14,427 bases of DNA from Acidimicrobiia bacterium (GCA_031177445.1 JAPSGP010000036.1:1-14427); one strand, 5' to 3'; counted from the stretch's first letter, positions 1 to 7,390 are shown. Made by a program: numbers and translations. Notes: a model not told the origin generated them from the letters alone.

Positions 1-26
1 GACGTAGGGCAAGCGCGGCGGGGGGT

Positions 27-46
27 CCGGGGGCGCGAGCCCCCGG
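27..46 (-). terminator. Hairpin terminator candidate after phosphoribulokinase
   Basis: The arms CCGGGGGC and GCCCCCGG form a perfect 8-bp stem closed by the tetraloop GCGA (UCGC on the minus-strand transcript). It starts 12 nt after the phosphoribulokinase stop codon. No U-run follows, which is common for high-GC actinobacterial terminators. It would end the leftward Calvin-cycle transcript. It could instead be an mRNA-stabilising 3' hairpin. Confidence 0.55.
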
Positions 47-58
47 TGTCATTCCCCT

Positions 59-1150
59 CTATTTCGCGGCGGCCTTCTCCGGCGCCTGAACGCCTCCGCC
101 GTCCTGCGACGCCGCCGGCTCCTCCTCGGCGTCCTCGAGCTCCTCGACGGGCCGCTTGCCCGAGCCCTGCTGCTCCTCGAGCCCCTGCCTGTTCTCGGCG
201 CCCAGGGTTCGGAACTCGGGGATGGGGCGCTCGCCGGTGCGGGCGCTCTCGCCGCCGAGGGCGATGGCCGCCTTTGCGGTGACGAGCTGGTAGAGGATGA
301 GCAGCTGGACGAGCGCCAGCGACTCGGAGCGGTGCAGGTCGTTGCCGATCGTGAACTCGCCGAGACGCTGTGAGCGCAGGTGGGTGGCGAAGTGGAGCCG
401 CTCCCAGATGGCCTCCTCGATCTCGCCGGCGCGCTCGCGATCGATGTCGCCGGGGATGCACACGTGACACTCCCCCTCGTGGTCGGCAACCTGCAGGCCG
501 CCCTTGCCGTTGCCCTCGAACGGCGACAGGTCGGGATGAGGCAGCCCATCGCGCAACACCAGCTCGGCGTCGAGGTGCTCCGAGTCCCGATCCCCACCGT
601 TCGGGGTGAACGAGATCACCATGTCGGCGTGCTTCTCCTGGGGCCGGATGTAGGCCTGCGAATCCGGCTCGCGGCGGTCGAGCTCCGTGAGGACCTTGTC
701 GGTGGTGTAGCCACGGCGCGAGGTATCGCGCGCGACCTTCCACCTGCGACGCAGGTCCTCGGGGGGCGCGAGGTAGACACGTACGTCGTAGCACTCGCGC
801 ATCTCCGGCGTGTGGTAGCCGAGCAGCCCTTCGACTACGGTGAATGGGTTCGGAGATACGTAGATCGGCGCGCTGAACGTGCCGTCGGAGTGGTTGTACA
901 CCGGCTTGAGGATCGCCTCGCCACGGCGCAGATGAAGCAGATGCTGGGCCATGATGTCGATGAAGTTGCACTCCGGATCGAGCGGGGTGATGTCGAGCTC
1001 GGCGCGTCGCGTCCGGTCATACCGGTGGTAGTCGTCGGTGCACACGTGCGTGACGTTGTCAGCGCCCAAGATGCGGACGAGACCCCTGGTGATGGTCGTC
1101 TTGCCGGCCGCTGAATCGCCGACGACGCCAAGGATGATGGGGCGCGGCAT
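59..1150 (-). CDS. prk: Phosphoribulokinase, class II-like
   Basis: This enzyme phosphorylates ribulose 5-phosphate with ATP to give RuBP, the RuBisCO substrate, in the cytoplasm. The 363-residue product has a P-loop GDSAAGKTT at residues 11-19, the acidic pair in CTDDYHRYD (D39/D40), the YNHSDG segment near 85-90, and VVEGLLGYH near 105-113. These match the PRK/uridine-kinase-like family, class II (cyanobacterial/plant) branch. The ATG start is preceded by a good GGGAGG ribosome site. The P-loop has Ala15 where redox-regulated cyanobacterial and plant enzymes carry a regulatory Cys; Cys37 corresponds roughly to its partner. Thioredoxin-type control by that pair is therefore unlikely. About 60 C-terminal residues form a charged, Glu/Ala-rich tail beyond the usual core. 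It is the last gene of the cluster, 126 nt after cbbX. A uridine kinase is the alternative, but the RuBisCO operon makes PRK nearly certain. Confidence 0.93.
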   Translation of the reverse strand: MPRPIILGVVGDSAAGKTTITRGLVRILGADNVTHVCTDDYHRYDRTRRAELDITPLDPECNFIDIMAQHLLHLRRGEAILKPVYNHSDGTFSAPIYVSPNPFTVVEGLLGYHTPEMRECYDVRVYLAPPEDLRRRWKVARDTSRRGYTTDKVLTELDRREPDSQAYIRPQEKHADMVISFTPNGGDRDSEHLDAELVLRDGLPHPDLSPFEGNGKGGLQVADHEGECHVCIPGDIDRERAGEIEEAIWERLHFATHLRSQRLGEFTIGNDLHRSESLALVQLLILYQLVTAKAAIALGGESARTGERPIPEFRTLGAENRQGLEEQQGSGKRPVEELEDAEEEPAASQDGGGVQAPEKAAAK

Positions 1151-1214
1151 GGTTCCCTCCCTCGATCAGTGTTTGGCGGCCCCGCGGACCGTAGCGCGCT
1201 GGCGCCCGCCCGCT

Positions 1215-1259
1215 GATGCCGACTGTTGCGCTGCGAGAGAACGCGGTGCTGACGGCATC
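1215..1259. repeat. Inverted repeat in the cbbX-prk gap
   Basis: GATGCCG at 1215-1221 is the exact reverse complement of CGGCATC at 1253-1259, with 31 nt between. It lies in the 126-nt gap between cbbX and prk. It could be an RNA processing or stability element that changes the prk to RuBisCO ratio, or chance. No promoter motif is evident in the gap. Confidence 0.25.
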
Positions 1260-1276
1260 GTCGTCGAGTCTCGCCC

Positions 1277-2383
1277 TCAGGACTCCCCGTCCTCCGAGCT
1301 CCCATTGGAGCTGGAGGCGCTGTCTGGCTCTTCCTCCTCCGTGTCCGTGAACACCGAGCTCTGCCGGATGTCCTCGGCCTCGATTGTCATCAGGTCTTCC
1401 TTCGTCAGCTGAGCCTCCGAGTCGAATAGGCGCATCGCCTGCCGCATGCGCGCCCGGTCGATCGCGTTGCGGATGCTGCGGCCGTGGGCGAAGCGCGGCC
1501 GCTCGACGCGAAGCTCGATGTACTCGTGGAAGGCCTTCTTCGCCTCATCACTCAGGTCGTAGGTCTGCCGTTGGAACATGAGGTCGGCGATCTGCATCAG
1601 CTCGTCGGGCGTGTAGTCGGGGAAGTCGATGTGGTGGGCGATGCGCGAACCCAAGCCCGGAGCGGCCACGAAGAAGTCGTTCATCGGCTCCTTGTAGCCG
1701 GCCATTATTACGACCAGCTCCTCGCGGTGGGTCTCCATCGACTGCAGGAGCACCTCGATCGCCTCCTGGCCGTAGTCCCGCTCGTTGTCGGGCCGGTACA
1801 GGTAGTAGGCCTCGTCGATGAAGAGCACGCCTCCGATCGCCTTGTTCACGGCCTCCTTCGTCTTTGGCGCTGTATGACCGACGTACTGCCCGACGAGGTC
1901 ATCGCGCGTCACGGCGATCAGCTGGCCTTTGTCGATGTACCCGAGCCGGTGGAGGATGCTGGCCATCTTGAGCGCGACCGTGGTCTTGCCGGTGCCCGGG
2001 CTGCCCGTGAAGCTCATGTGCAGCGTGGGCGCCTCGGTGGCCAGCCCCATCTCCGCCCGCAGCCGCTCGATCACGAGCAGCGCCGCGATCTCGCGGATCC
2101 GCTTCTTCACCGCCTCGAGCGCGATGAACTCGTTGTCGAGCTCGTCGAGGACCTCCTGGATCCGCGAGTCGCGCACGACGGTCTGGACGTCCGCCTTGCC
2201 GTCATCCACGGCCTCCGAGAAGTCGATCTCCCCGATGGCGGTGCCCCCCTTCGACTCCTCTTCCGGTTCGATGACCGTGCCGGCGAACTCCTCGTCGGAC
2301 GACGAGGAGCCCCCATCCCCGCCGTCCGCTGCCTGCGCCTCCGGATCCAATGGTCTACCGGTCGTGTCCTTGCCGCGCGCCAC
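1277..2383 (-). CDS. cbbX: CbbX, red-type RuBisCO activase (AAA+)
   Basis: CbbX is the ATP-driven remodelling enzyme that frees red-type RuBisCO from tight-binding sugar phosphates by tugging the large-subunit C-terminus through its pore. The sequence shows Walker A GSPGTGKTT (residues 127-135 region), the pore loop GQYVGHTAPKTKE (165-177), Walker B GGVLFIDEA (184-192), sensor 1 near VVIMAGY (224-230), SRIAHHIDFPDY (246-257), and a sensor-2 helix GRSIRNAIDRARMRQA (301-316). At 368 residues it exceeds the usual ~300. There is an acidic Ser/Gly/Glu-rich leader of about 65 residues and an acidic Glu/Ser tail from about 347. In the segment normally reading PGFRSRIAHH, this protein has PGLGSRIAHH; the second Arg is kept. 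The GTG start lies 2 nt after the cbbS stop, suggesting translational coupling. An internal later start removing part of the leader is possible. Confidence 0.95.
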   Translation of the reverse strand: MARGKDTTGRPLDPEAQAADGGDGGSSSSDEEFAGTVIEPEEESKGGTAIGEIDFSEAVDDGKADVQTVVRDSRIQEVLDELDNEFIALEAVKKRIREIAALLVIERLRAEMGLATEAPTLHMSFTGSPGTGKTTVALKMASILHRLGYIDKGQLIAVTRDDLVGQYVGHTAPKTKEAVNKAIGGVLFIDEAYYLYRPDNERDYGQEAIEVLLQSMETHREELVVIMAGYKEPMNDFFVAAPGLGSRIAHHIDFPDYTPDELMQIADLMFQRQTYDLSDEAKKAFHEYIELRVERPRFAHGRSIRNAIDRARMRQAMRLFDSEAQLTKEDLMTIEAEDIRQSSVFTDTEEEEPDSASSSNGSSEDGES

Positions 2384-2385
2384 CT

Positions 2386-2964
2386 CTACGACTCGCCGAC
2401 GCCCTCATCCTTCTCGGGGACGACGTCCTCGTACGGCGCGGGGCCCTCGCCGTCCTCCTTGGCCGCGAGCGGCGAGTCGCGGCTCGGCGTGGCGTCCTGC
2501 ACCGCCGCGGGATCGCGCGTCGTGGCGAGGTCGGCCTCGTTGCCGTAGCGGCGGCCCACCGCTTCCTGGTGTACGTAGGGCTCGACCGTGTACTGGACCG
2601 TGCGGTCGTGCTTCTCCGACCGGACGAGCCGGTAGCCGGGCTCCTCCTTCGGTCGGTTCACGATGATGCTGAAGCGCGAGCTCTGGCGCCCGAGCGAGCT
2701 GTCGTAGGCCACCAGCTTGACGTAGTGGTTCGGGTAGGCCTCGCAACACTGCTTGACCTCATTCAACACGACGTCGCTGTCGTCGGGCTCGAGCTCGAAC
2801 TCCGGCTGCTTCCACATCTCCCAGAACGAGTTGCGGGGATGGGGATCGTCGGTGTACTCGAGCATCATCGCCCAGCCGTTCTCGAGCGCGTACCTGATCT
2901 GCTTCTCGATGTCCTCGTGGGTGAAGTCGGGGAGGAACGAGAAGGTTCCCTGTGTGACTCTCAT
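2386..2964 (-). CDS. cbbS: RuBisCO small subunit, red type
   Basis: This is the small subunit of form I RuBisCO, which caps the L8 core to make L8S8. The N-terminus MRVTQGTFSFLPDF, the block DDPHPRNSFWEMW (about residues 40-52), and SSRFSIIVNRP with EEPGYRLVRSE (about 95-117) match red-type small subunits. The ATG at 2964 has an AGGAG ribosome site, 5 nt upstream, and matches the family's N-terminus. The open frame continues upstream to 3153, but that part reads as low-complexity shadow and is excluded. The product is 192 residues. Red-type subunits normally end soon after a short C-terminal hairpin (about 120-140 residues), so roughly 50 extra residues here form an acidic, probably disordered tail. 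It lies 28 nt after cbbL and 2 nt before cbbX. Confidence 0.96.
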   Translation of the reverse strand: MRVTQGTFSFLPDFTHEDIEKQIRYALENGWAMMLEYTDDPHPRNSFWEMWKQPEFELEPDDSDVVLNEVKQCCEAYPNHYVKLVAYDSSLGRQSSRFSIIVNRPKEEPGYRLVRSEKHDRTVQYTVEPYVHQEAVGRRYGNEADLATTRDPAAVQDATPSRDSPLAAKEDGEGPAPYEDVVPEKDEGVGES

Positions 2965-2992
2965 GGTGTCTCTCCTGCCTTTCTGAGCGGCC

Positions 2993-4483
2993 TTATGACT
3001 TCGTGGCCGTCGGCTCGGCGACCTTGTCGGGCGTGTCGGTCGACTCGAAGTCGAACGTGATGTCCTTCCACACCTCGAGCGCCGACTTGAGCTCCGGCAC
3101 GCCCTTCGCCGCCTCGTTGAGGATGTCGGGGCCGTCGTTGACGTAGTCCGCACCCTCGTTGCGCGCCTTGATCATCGCCTCGACCGCAACGCGGTTGGCC
3201 GTTGCGCCCGCCGCGATGCCCTGCGGGTGCCCGATCGTGCCGCCGCCGAACTGGAGGACGACGTCCTCGCCGAGGTATTGCAGCAGCTGGTGCATCTGGC
3301 CGGCGTGGATACCGCCCGAGGCGACCGGCATGGTCGGGGCGAGCGACGCCCAGTCCATGTCGAAGTAGATGCCCGTCTCCGGGTCCACCTCGAGCTTGCG
3401 GTCGCGGCAGGTGTCGTAGTAGCCCTTGATCATCCCCGGATCGCCCTCGAGCTTGCCGACGACGGTGCCCGCGTGGATGTGGTCGACGCCGAGCATCCGG
3501 CACCACTTGGCGATCACCCTGAAGCTCACGCCGTGCGTCTTCTGGCGCGTGTAGGTGCCGTGCCCCGCGCGGTGGAGGTGCAGGATCAGGCCGTTGGCCC
3601 GCGCCCACTTCGACATCGACGACATCGCCGTGTAGCCGACGGTGAGGTCCATCATGATGATGATGCTGCCGAGCTCCTTCGCGAACTCGGCCCGCTCGTA
3701 CATCTCCTCCATCGTCGCCGCGGTGACGTTCAGGTAGTGGCCCTTGACCTCACCCGTCGCAGCCGAGGCGCGGTGGACGGCCTCCATCGCCGCGACGTAG
3801 CGGTCGCGCCAGCGCATGAACGGCTGCGAGTTGATGTTCTCGTCGTCCTTCGTGAAGTCGAGGCCGCCGCGCAGCGCCTCGTACACGACCCGGCCGTAGT
3901 TCTTGGCGGAGAGGCCGAGCTTCGGCTTCGTCGTCGCGCCGATCAGCGGGCGCCCGAACTTGTCGAGGTACTCGCGCTCCATCACGATCCCGTGCGGGGG
4001 CCCCGGGAACGTCTTCAGGTACGAGTGGGGGATCCGCATGTCCTCGAGCCGCAGCGCCTTGAGCGCCTTGAACCCGAAGACGTTGCCGATGATCGAGGAG
4101 GTCAGGTTCGCGATCGAGCCCTCCTCGAAGAGATCCATGTCATAGGCGATCTTCGCGATGTACTGCTGCGGCTCGGTCTCCGGAACCTCCTCGACTGAGT
4201 AGGCCTTCGCCTGGTAGTGCGAGTGCGGCGTGAGGCGGTCGGTCCAGACGACCGTCCAGGTCGCGGTCGAGGACTCGCCGGCCACCGCCGCCGCGGCCTC
4301 GATGGCATCGACGCCCTCCTGCGGCGTGATCCGGAACGCACAGAGCACGTCCGTGTTCTTCGGCTCGTACTCGTCGTTCCAGTAGCCCATCTCGGCATAC
4401 GGCGTTACGCCGGATGCCCAGCGGTCCTTCTTGTCCTCGCTGCCGTTTTGCTTCGATGCGCCGTTCTCGTCAGATGGGCTCAT
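2993..4483 (-). CDS. cbbL: RuBisCO large subunit, form I red type (IC/IE-like)
   Basis: This is the catalytic subunit for carboxylation/oxygenation of RuBP. In the 496-residue product, TTKPKLG (Lys186, Lys188), GGLDFTKDDEN (carbamylated Lys212 with metal ligands Asp214 and Glu215), HLHRAGH (His304, Arg305, His308), His337, loop-6 VVGKLEG (Lys344) and SGG (Ser389) are all present, so the enzyme should be active. Blocks such as GESSTATWTVVWTDRLT, HGTYTRQKTHGVSF and GGIHAGQMHQL are those of red-type proteobacterial CbbL. With a neighbouring cbbX this places it in the red lineage, not the plant/cyanobacterial green one. The ATG at 4483 is chosen for its AAGGAG site 6 nt upstream. An upstream GTG at 4543 would add 20 Arg-rich residues and lacks family support. 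The first ~22 residues are polar and Lys/Asp/Asn-rich. Subtype IE, known from actinobacteria, is plausible but needs a tree. Confidence 0.98.
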   Translation of the reverse strand: MSPSDENGASKQNGSEDKKDRWASGVTPYAEMGYWNDEYEPKNTDVLCAFRITPQEGVDAIEAAAAVAGESSTATWTVVWTDRLTPHSHYQAKAYSVEEVPETEPQQYIAKIAYDMDLFEEGSIANLTSSIIGNVFGFKALKALRLEDMRIPHSYLKTFPGPPHGIVMEREYLDKFGRPLIGATTKPKLGLSAKNYGRVVYEALRGGLDFTKDDENINSQPFMRWRDRYVAAMEAVHRASAATGEVKGHYLNVTAATMEEMYERAEFAKELGSIIIMMDLTVGYTAMSSMSKWARANGLILHLHRAGHGTYTRQKTHGVSFRVIAKWCRMLGVDHIHAGTVVGKLEGDPGMIKGYYDTCRDRKLEVDPETGIYFDMDWASLAPTMPVASGGIHAGQMHQLLQYLGEDVVLQFGGGTIGHPQGIAAGATANRVAVEAMIKARNEGADYVNDGPDILNEAAKGVPELKSALEVWKDITFDFESTDTPDKVAEPTATKS

Positions 4484-4559
4484 TCGCCGCTCCTTACCTC
4501 TCCTCTTCGGGTGCCGCGCCCTGCGACGGTACACCCCTGACACATAACTACAAAGTGAA

Positions 4560-4590
4560 TTACAACGTGGTAACTATAGATTTCTGTCTA
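4560..4590 (-). promoter_or_regulatory. Candidate cbbL promoter/operator with two dyads
   Basis: An AT-rich island breaks the GC-rich background just upstream of cbbL. It contains TTACAACGTGGTAA (4560-4573; TTAC-N6-GTAA, 12 of 14 positions symmetric, and a T-N11-A fit) and TAGATTTCTGTCTA (4577-4590; TAGA-N6-TCTA). Their centres are 17 bp apart. T-N11-A dyads in pairs are typical of LysR-family sites such as those of CbbR. On the minus strand, TATAGT (4578-4573) is a good -10 match, which would put the start site inside the first dyad. The -35 is weak. No cbbR gene is in the window, so the regulator is unknown. Confidence 0.4.
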
Positions 4591-5314
4591 AAGCTTGTGC
4601 TTGCCTCGGACGTGTCGCGTGGACTCGTGCGGAGCCGCACTCCGCTACGAACGCCACGCCTGGCATCGTCCCCGTTACCCGCGGAACGACGTCCAGAACC
4701 GACTCCTCGGCGCAATAGTCGATGTCATCCTCCTGGTTGGTCTCGATGAGCTTTCGGGCATTTGCGCCCACCGTCAACGCCTCGCGCGCATCCGGGTAGG
4801 CCTCCGTCACGAGCTCGGCCATGATGGCGGCGTCCGTGCGCTCGCCCTCGAGTCGCTGCACGATGCGGCCGGCAACGTAGACGTCTTCGACCGCCATGCC
4901 GCCGGATGTGCCGGCGCAGACGACCGTCACGTCGTCTTCCGGCAGACCCGCGAGGACCGCATCGAGGTTGACGAGCGACGCGAGAATGACCTCTCGCGAT
5001 CGCGCGGCGGCGGCCACGATCGCCCGCGACCCGTTGGTCGTGGTCAGGACCACGTCGCCACCGCCGTCGCCGTCGAACCCGATCGGCGAGTTGCCGCGGT
5101 CGAAGCCGGGAATCTCGACGTTGTCGCGCTCCCCGGCGAGCAGGCGGTTCGGCCCGCGCAGATCCTCCGCGGCGTCCACCTCCTCACAGCAGAGAACCCG
5201 GCGGTGGCCCGCCGCCAATGCGGCGGCCACCGTCGTGGTCGCTCGCAACACGTCGATTACTACCGCGACATCGGCGGAGCCGAGGTCGCGGGGCGTGAAC
5301 GCTACGTCGATCAC
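4574..5314 (-). CDS. comB: ComB-like 2-phosphosulfolactate phosphatase family protein
   Basis: The 246-residue product belongs to the ComB family of Mg-dependent phosphatases, first described in coenzyme M synthesis, where they dephosphorylate 2-phosphosulfolactate. Family hallmarks are VVIDVLRATTTVAAAL (residues 18-33), GER...IPGFDRGNSP (62-77), TTTNGSRA (91-98) and the CAGTSGGMAVEDVYVAG block (about 133-149). The GTG start has an AAGGA site 4 nt upstream and lies 55 nt after the aldolase gene. The gene ends 90 nt before cbbL, and its last codons run into the AT-rich putative cbbL promoter. Coenzyme M synthesis is not expected in this organism, so the substrate here is unknown. Position inside a Calvin-cycle cluster suggests a sugar- or acid-phosphate (for example 2-phosphoglycolate or a RuBisCO inhibitor), which is inference only. 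The family call is firm; the symbol denotes homology, not proven function. Confidence 0.85.
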   Translation of the reverse strand: MIDVAFTPRDLGSADVAVVIDVLRATTTVAAALAAGHRRVLCCEEVDAAEDLRGPNRLLAGERDNVEIPGFDRGNSPIGFDGDGGGDVVLTTTNGSRAIVAAAARSREVILASLVNLDAVLAGLPEDDVTVVCAGTSGGMAVEDVYVAGRIVQRLEGERTDAAIMAELVTEAYPDAREALTVGANARKLIETNQEDDIDYCAEESVLDVVPRVTGTMPGVAFVAECGSARVHATRPRQAQALDRNL

Positions 5315-5369
5315 GTGGTCCTTCGCCGGGCGGCAACGGCCGCCCCATCCGAAATCGAGCCGGCGATCG

Positions 5370-6401
5370 TCACGCCACGAGCTCCTTCTCCATGTCCTCC
5401 GAGTACTCGCCCTGGCGTGCGGCGGCGTTGCACTTCGCGCGATGGGCGAAGGCCTCCTGCGCCTTCTGGATGTTGTCCTCCTCGCCGCTCCACACCTTGA
5501 GCGGCGAGCCGATCAGCGCGCGGCCGTAGGAGAACGTGATCTCCCAGGGGAGATCCTCGACGTTGTTCATGGCGCTGAGGTTCGCCGCGGCCTGCTCGTC
5601 GGTCTGGCCGCCCGAGAGGAACGCGATCCCCGGCACCTCCTCCGGCACGATCCCGCGGAAGAGGTTGATCGTGCGCTCGGCAACCTCCTCGGCGCTCGGC
5701 TGGTCGGGGCACTCGTAGCCGGCAAGCACCATGTTCGGCTTCAGCACCATGCCGGGCAGATGGATCTGCTGGAGCTCGAGCTCGCGGAAGACGCCCTCGA
5801 GCGTCCTGCCGGTGGCCTCCTCTGCGACGTCGATCGTGTGGTCGCCGTCCATCATGACCTCCGGCTCCACGATCGGGACGATGCCCGCCTCCTGCGCCAG
5901 CGCGGCGTAGCGCGCGAGGGCGTGCGCGTTGACGTGGATCGCGTAGTCGGTCGGCTTGCCGTCGCCGATGTTGATCACGCCGCGCCACTTGGCGAACCGC
6001 GCGCCGAGCTCCTTGTACTCCTCGAAGCGCTCGCGCAGGCCGTCGAGGCCCTCGGTGACCTTCTCCTCGTCGGAGCCTGCAAGCGGCTTTGCGCCGGTGT
6101 CGACCTTGATGCCGGGGATGATCCCCACTTCTTGCAGCATCTCGGGGAAGGGCTTGCCGTCCGAGGTCTTCTGCTTGATGGTCTCGTCGTAGAGGATCAC
6201 GCCGCTGATCTTGTCGCCGGCGTTCGGCGTAGTCACGAGCAGCTCGCGGAATGTGCGCCGGGTCTCCTCGTTCGACTCCACGCCCACCTTTTCGAGGCGC
6301 TTGGTCATGGTGCCGGTGCTCTCGTCCGCGGCCAGGATCCCCTGGCCCTTGGCGACCATCGCCCTGGCGGTCTCTTCAAGCTCCTGCCGATGCTCTGTCA
6401 T
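5370..6401 (-). CDS. fba: Fructose-bisphosphate aldolase, class I
   Basis: This Schiff-base aldolase interconverts fructose 1,6-bisphosphate with glyceraldehyde 3-phosphate and dihydroxyacetone phosphate. In the Calvin cycle it condenses the trioses, and possibly erythrose 4-phosphate to sedoheptulose bisphosphate. The 343-residue protein has the animal/plant-type class I signature: ILAADESTG (Asp26), FAKWR (Lys138), VEPEV (Glu179, Glu181), the Schiff-base Lys221 in VLKPNMV, and FLSGGQ (261-266). Length is slightly below the ~360 of eukaryotic enzymes. The C-terminus ends in EKELVA and lacks the terminal Tyr that tunes specificity in muscle aldolase. Its ATG overlaps the glpX stop by one base (TGATG), a translational-coupling arrangement, so aldolase and bisphosphatase are made together. 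Proteobacterial cbb operons usually carry a metal-dependent class II aldolase, so class I is a difference worth noting. Confidence 0.95.
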   Translation of the reverse strand: MTEHRQELEETARAMVAKGQGILAADESTGTMTKRLEKVGVESNEETRRTFRELLVTTPNAGDKISGVILYDETIKQKTSDGKPFPEMLQEVGIIPGIKVDTGAKPLAGSDEEKVTEGLDGLRERFEEYKELGARFAKWRGVINIGDGKPTDYAIHVNAHALARYAALAQEAGIVPIVEPEVMMDGDHTIDVAEEATGRTLEGVFRELELQQIHLPGMVLKPNMVLAGYECPDQPSAEEVAERTINLFRGIVPEEVPGIAFLSGGQTDEQAAANLSAMNNVEDLPWEITFSYGRALIGSPLKVWSGEEDNIQKAQEAFAHRAKCNAAARQGEYSEDMEKELVA

Positions 6402-7390
6402 CAGTGCGTACCTCCGTCTGTTGCCTCATCGTCAACCGGCGTGTGCGCGATCACGCGCTTCACCGAGCCGGCGGCGACGACCATCGACTCCGTCACATAC
6501 CACTCTGCTTCCCGTCGCGGCGCCGCAACTAACCCCCCTGTTACCCCCGTGGCGACAAAGAACGCGTCTCCGCCGACCATGTCGTCCAGCTCGAGCACGC
6601 GATCGAGGTCCGTCCCCTCGAGCGCCTGCTTCTCGTCGTCCTTCTGGGGAGCGAGGCGTCCCTGCATCGATCCGCCGAGTGCCTTCGCGGCGCACGCCGT
6701 CATCACGCCCTCGGGTGTGCCGCCGATGCCCATCAGCACGTCGGCGTCGCCGTCGGGCAGGAGCACCGCCAGTGCGCCTCCTACATCGCCGTCCGATGGT
6801 GTCGAGACGTGTGCCCCGGCGGCATGCAGGCGGCCGATCAACTCCTCGTGGCGCGGCTTGTCGAGCACCACGCATCGCAGCTCCGAGATCTCCTTGCCGA
6901 GTGCCTCGGCGATCCGCTCGAGGTTGGCCTCGGGCGAATCCGTGATGTCGATCACGTCGCCTGCCTCGGCCCGCGCCAGCAGCTTGTCCATGTAGAACGC
7001 GGGGCCGGGCTCCCACATCGAGCCCGACTGGGCCATGGCGATCGTTGCGAGCGAGCCGAGCAGGCCCTTGGCGCACAGCGTCGTGCACTCGAGCGGGTCG
7101 ACGGCGATGTCGTACTCCGGCGAGTCGCCACTTCCAACCGTCTCGCCGTTGAAGAGCATCGGGGCATCGTCCTTCTCGCCCTCGCCGATGATGATCGTGC
7201 CGCTTCCCGGCGCCTCTCCGAGGACCGCGCGCATTGCGTCGGTAGCCGCGCCGTCGGCCTTCTTCTCGTCACCGCGCCCGACCCACTCCTGGCATGCCAG
7301 TGCCGCCGCGCGCGCAGCCGCAACCGCGGTGTCCTCGAGATCCGCGATAAGAGCGGCCTCGGATCCGGTCAGTGAACCTTCAGGCGTCAT
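6401..7390 (-). CDS. glpX: Class II fructose-1,6-bisphosphatase (GlpX type)
   Basis: This metal-dependent phosphatase hydrolyses fructose 1,6-bisphosphate; many autotroph homologues also take sedoheptulose 1,7-bisphosphate. The 329-residue product shows the GlpX motifs GRGDEKKADGAATDAMR (residues 38-54), IIIGEGEKDDAPML (66-79), YDIAVDPLECTTLCAKG (93-109), the KPRH block (177-180), and MGIGGTPEGV (219-228). Metal ligands Glu70/Glu72, Asp98, Glu101 and Glu226 are present. Where E. coli GlpX reads DPIEGT, this one reads DPLECT: Cys102 replaces Gly next to the metal site. The ATG start has a GGGAGG site 5 nt upstream. It is the first enzyme gene of the leftward cluster, after a 104-nt gap with dyad sequences, and its stop overlaps the aldolase start. 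A bifunctional FBPase/SBPase role would suit the operon, since no separate SBPase is visible. Confidence 0.95.
   Translation of the reverse strand: MTPEGSLTGSEAALIADLEDTAVAAARAAALACQEWVGRGDEKKADGAATDAMRAVLGEAPGSGTIIIGEGEKDDAPMLFNGETVGSGDSPEYDIAVDPLECTTLCAKGLLGSLATIAMAQSGSMWEPGPAFYMDKLLARAEAGDVIDITDSPEANLERIAEALGKEISELRCVVLDKPRHEELIGRLHAAGAHVSTPSDGDVGGALAVLLPDGDADVLMGIGGTPEGVMTACAAKALGGSMQGRLAPQKDDEKQALEGTDLDRVLELDDMVGGDAFFVATGVTGGLVAAPRREAEWYVTESMVVAAGSVKRVIAHTPVDDEATDGGTH

Noticed and set aside
1173..1185. TTGGCGGCCCCGC shared with 8507-8519
   Set aside because: A 13-mer of pure GC-rich composition recurring once in 14 kb is not convincing as a functional repeat.
4484..4543. Upstream GTG start adding 20 residues to CbbL
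   Set aside because: The extension is Arg-rich and unlike known CbbL N-termini, and it would absorb the region holding the AAGGAG site that fits the ATG at 4483.
4896..6995. A very long plus-strand open frame (699 codons) opposite aldolase and glpX
   Set aside because: It is the antisense shadow of two well-supported genes. Its product is His/Arg/Leu-biased low complexity with no family motifs, as expected in high-GC DNA.
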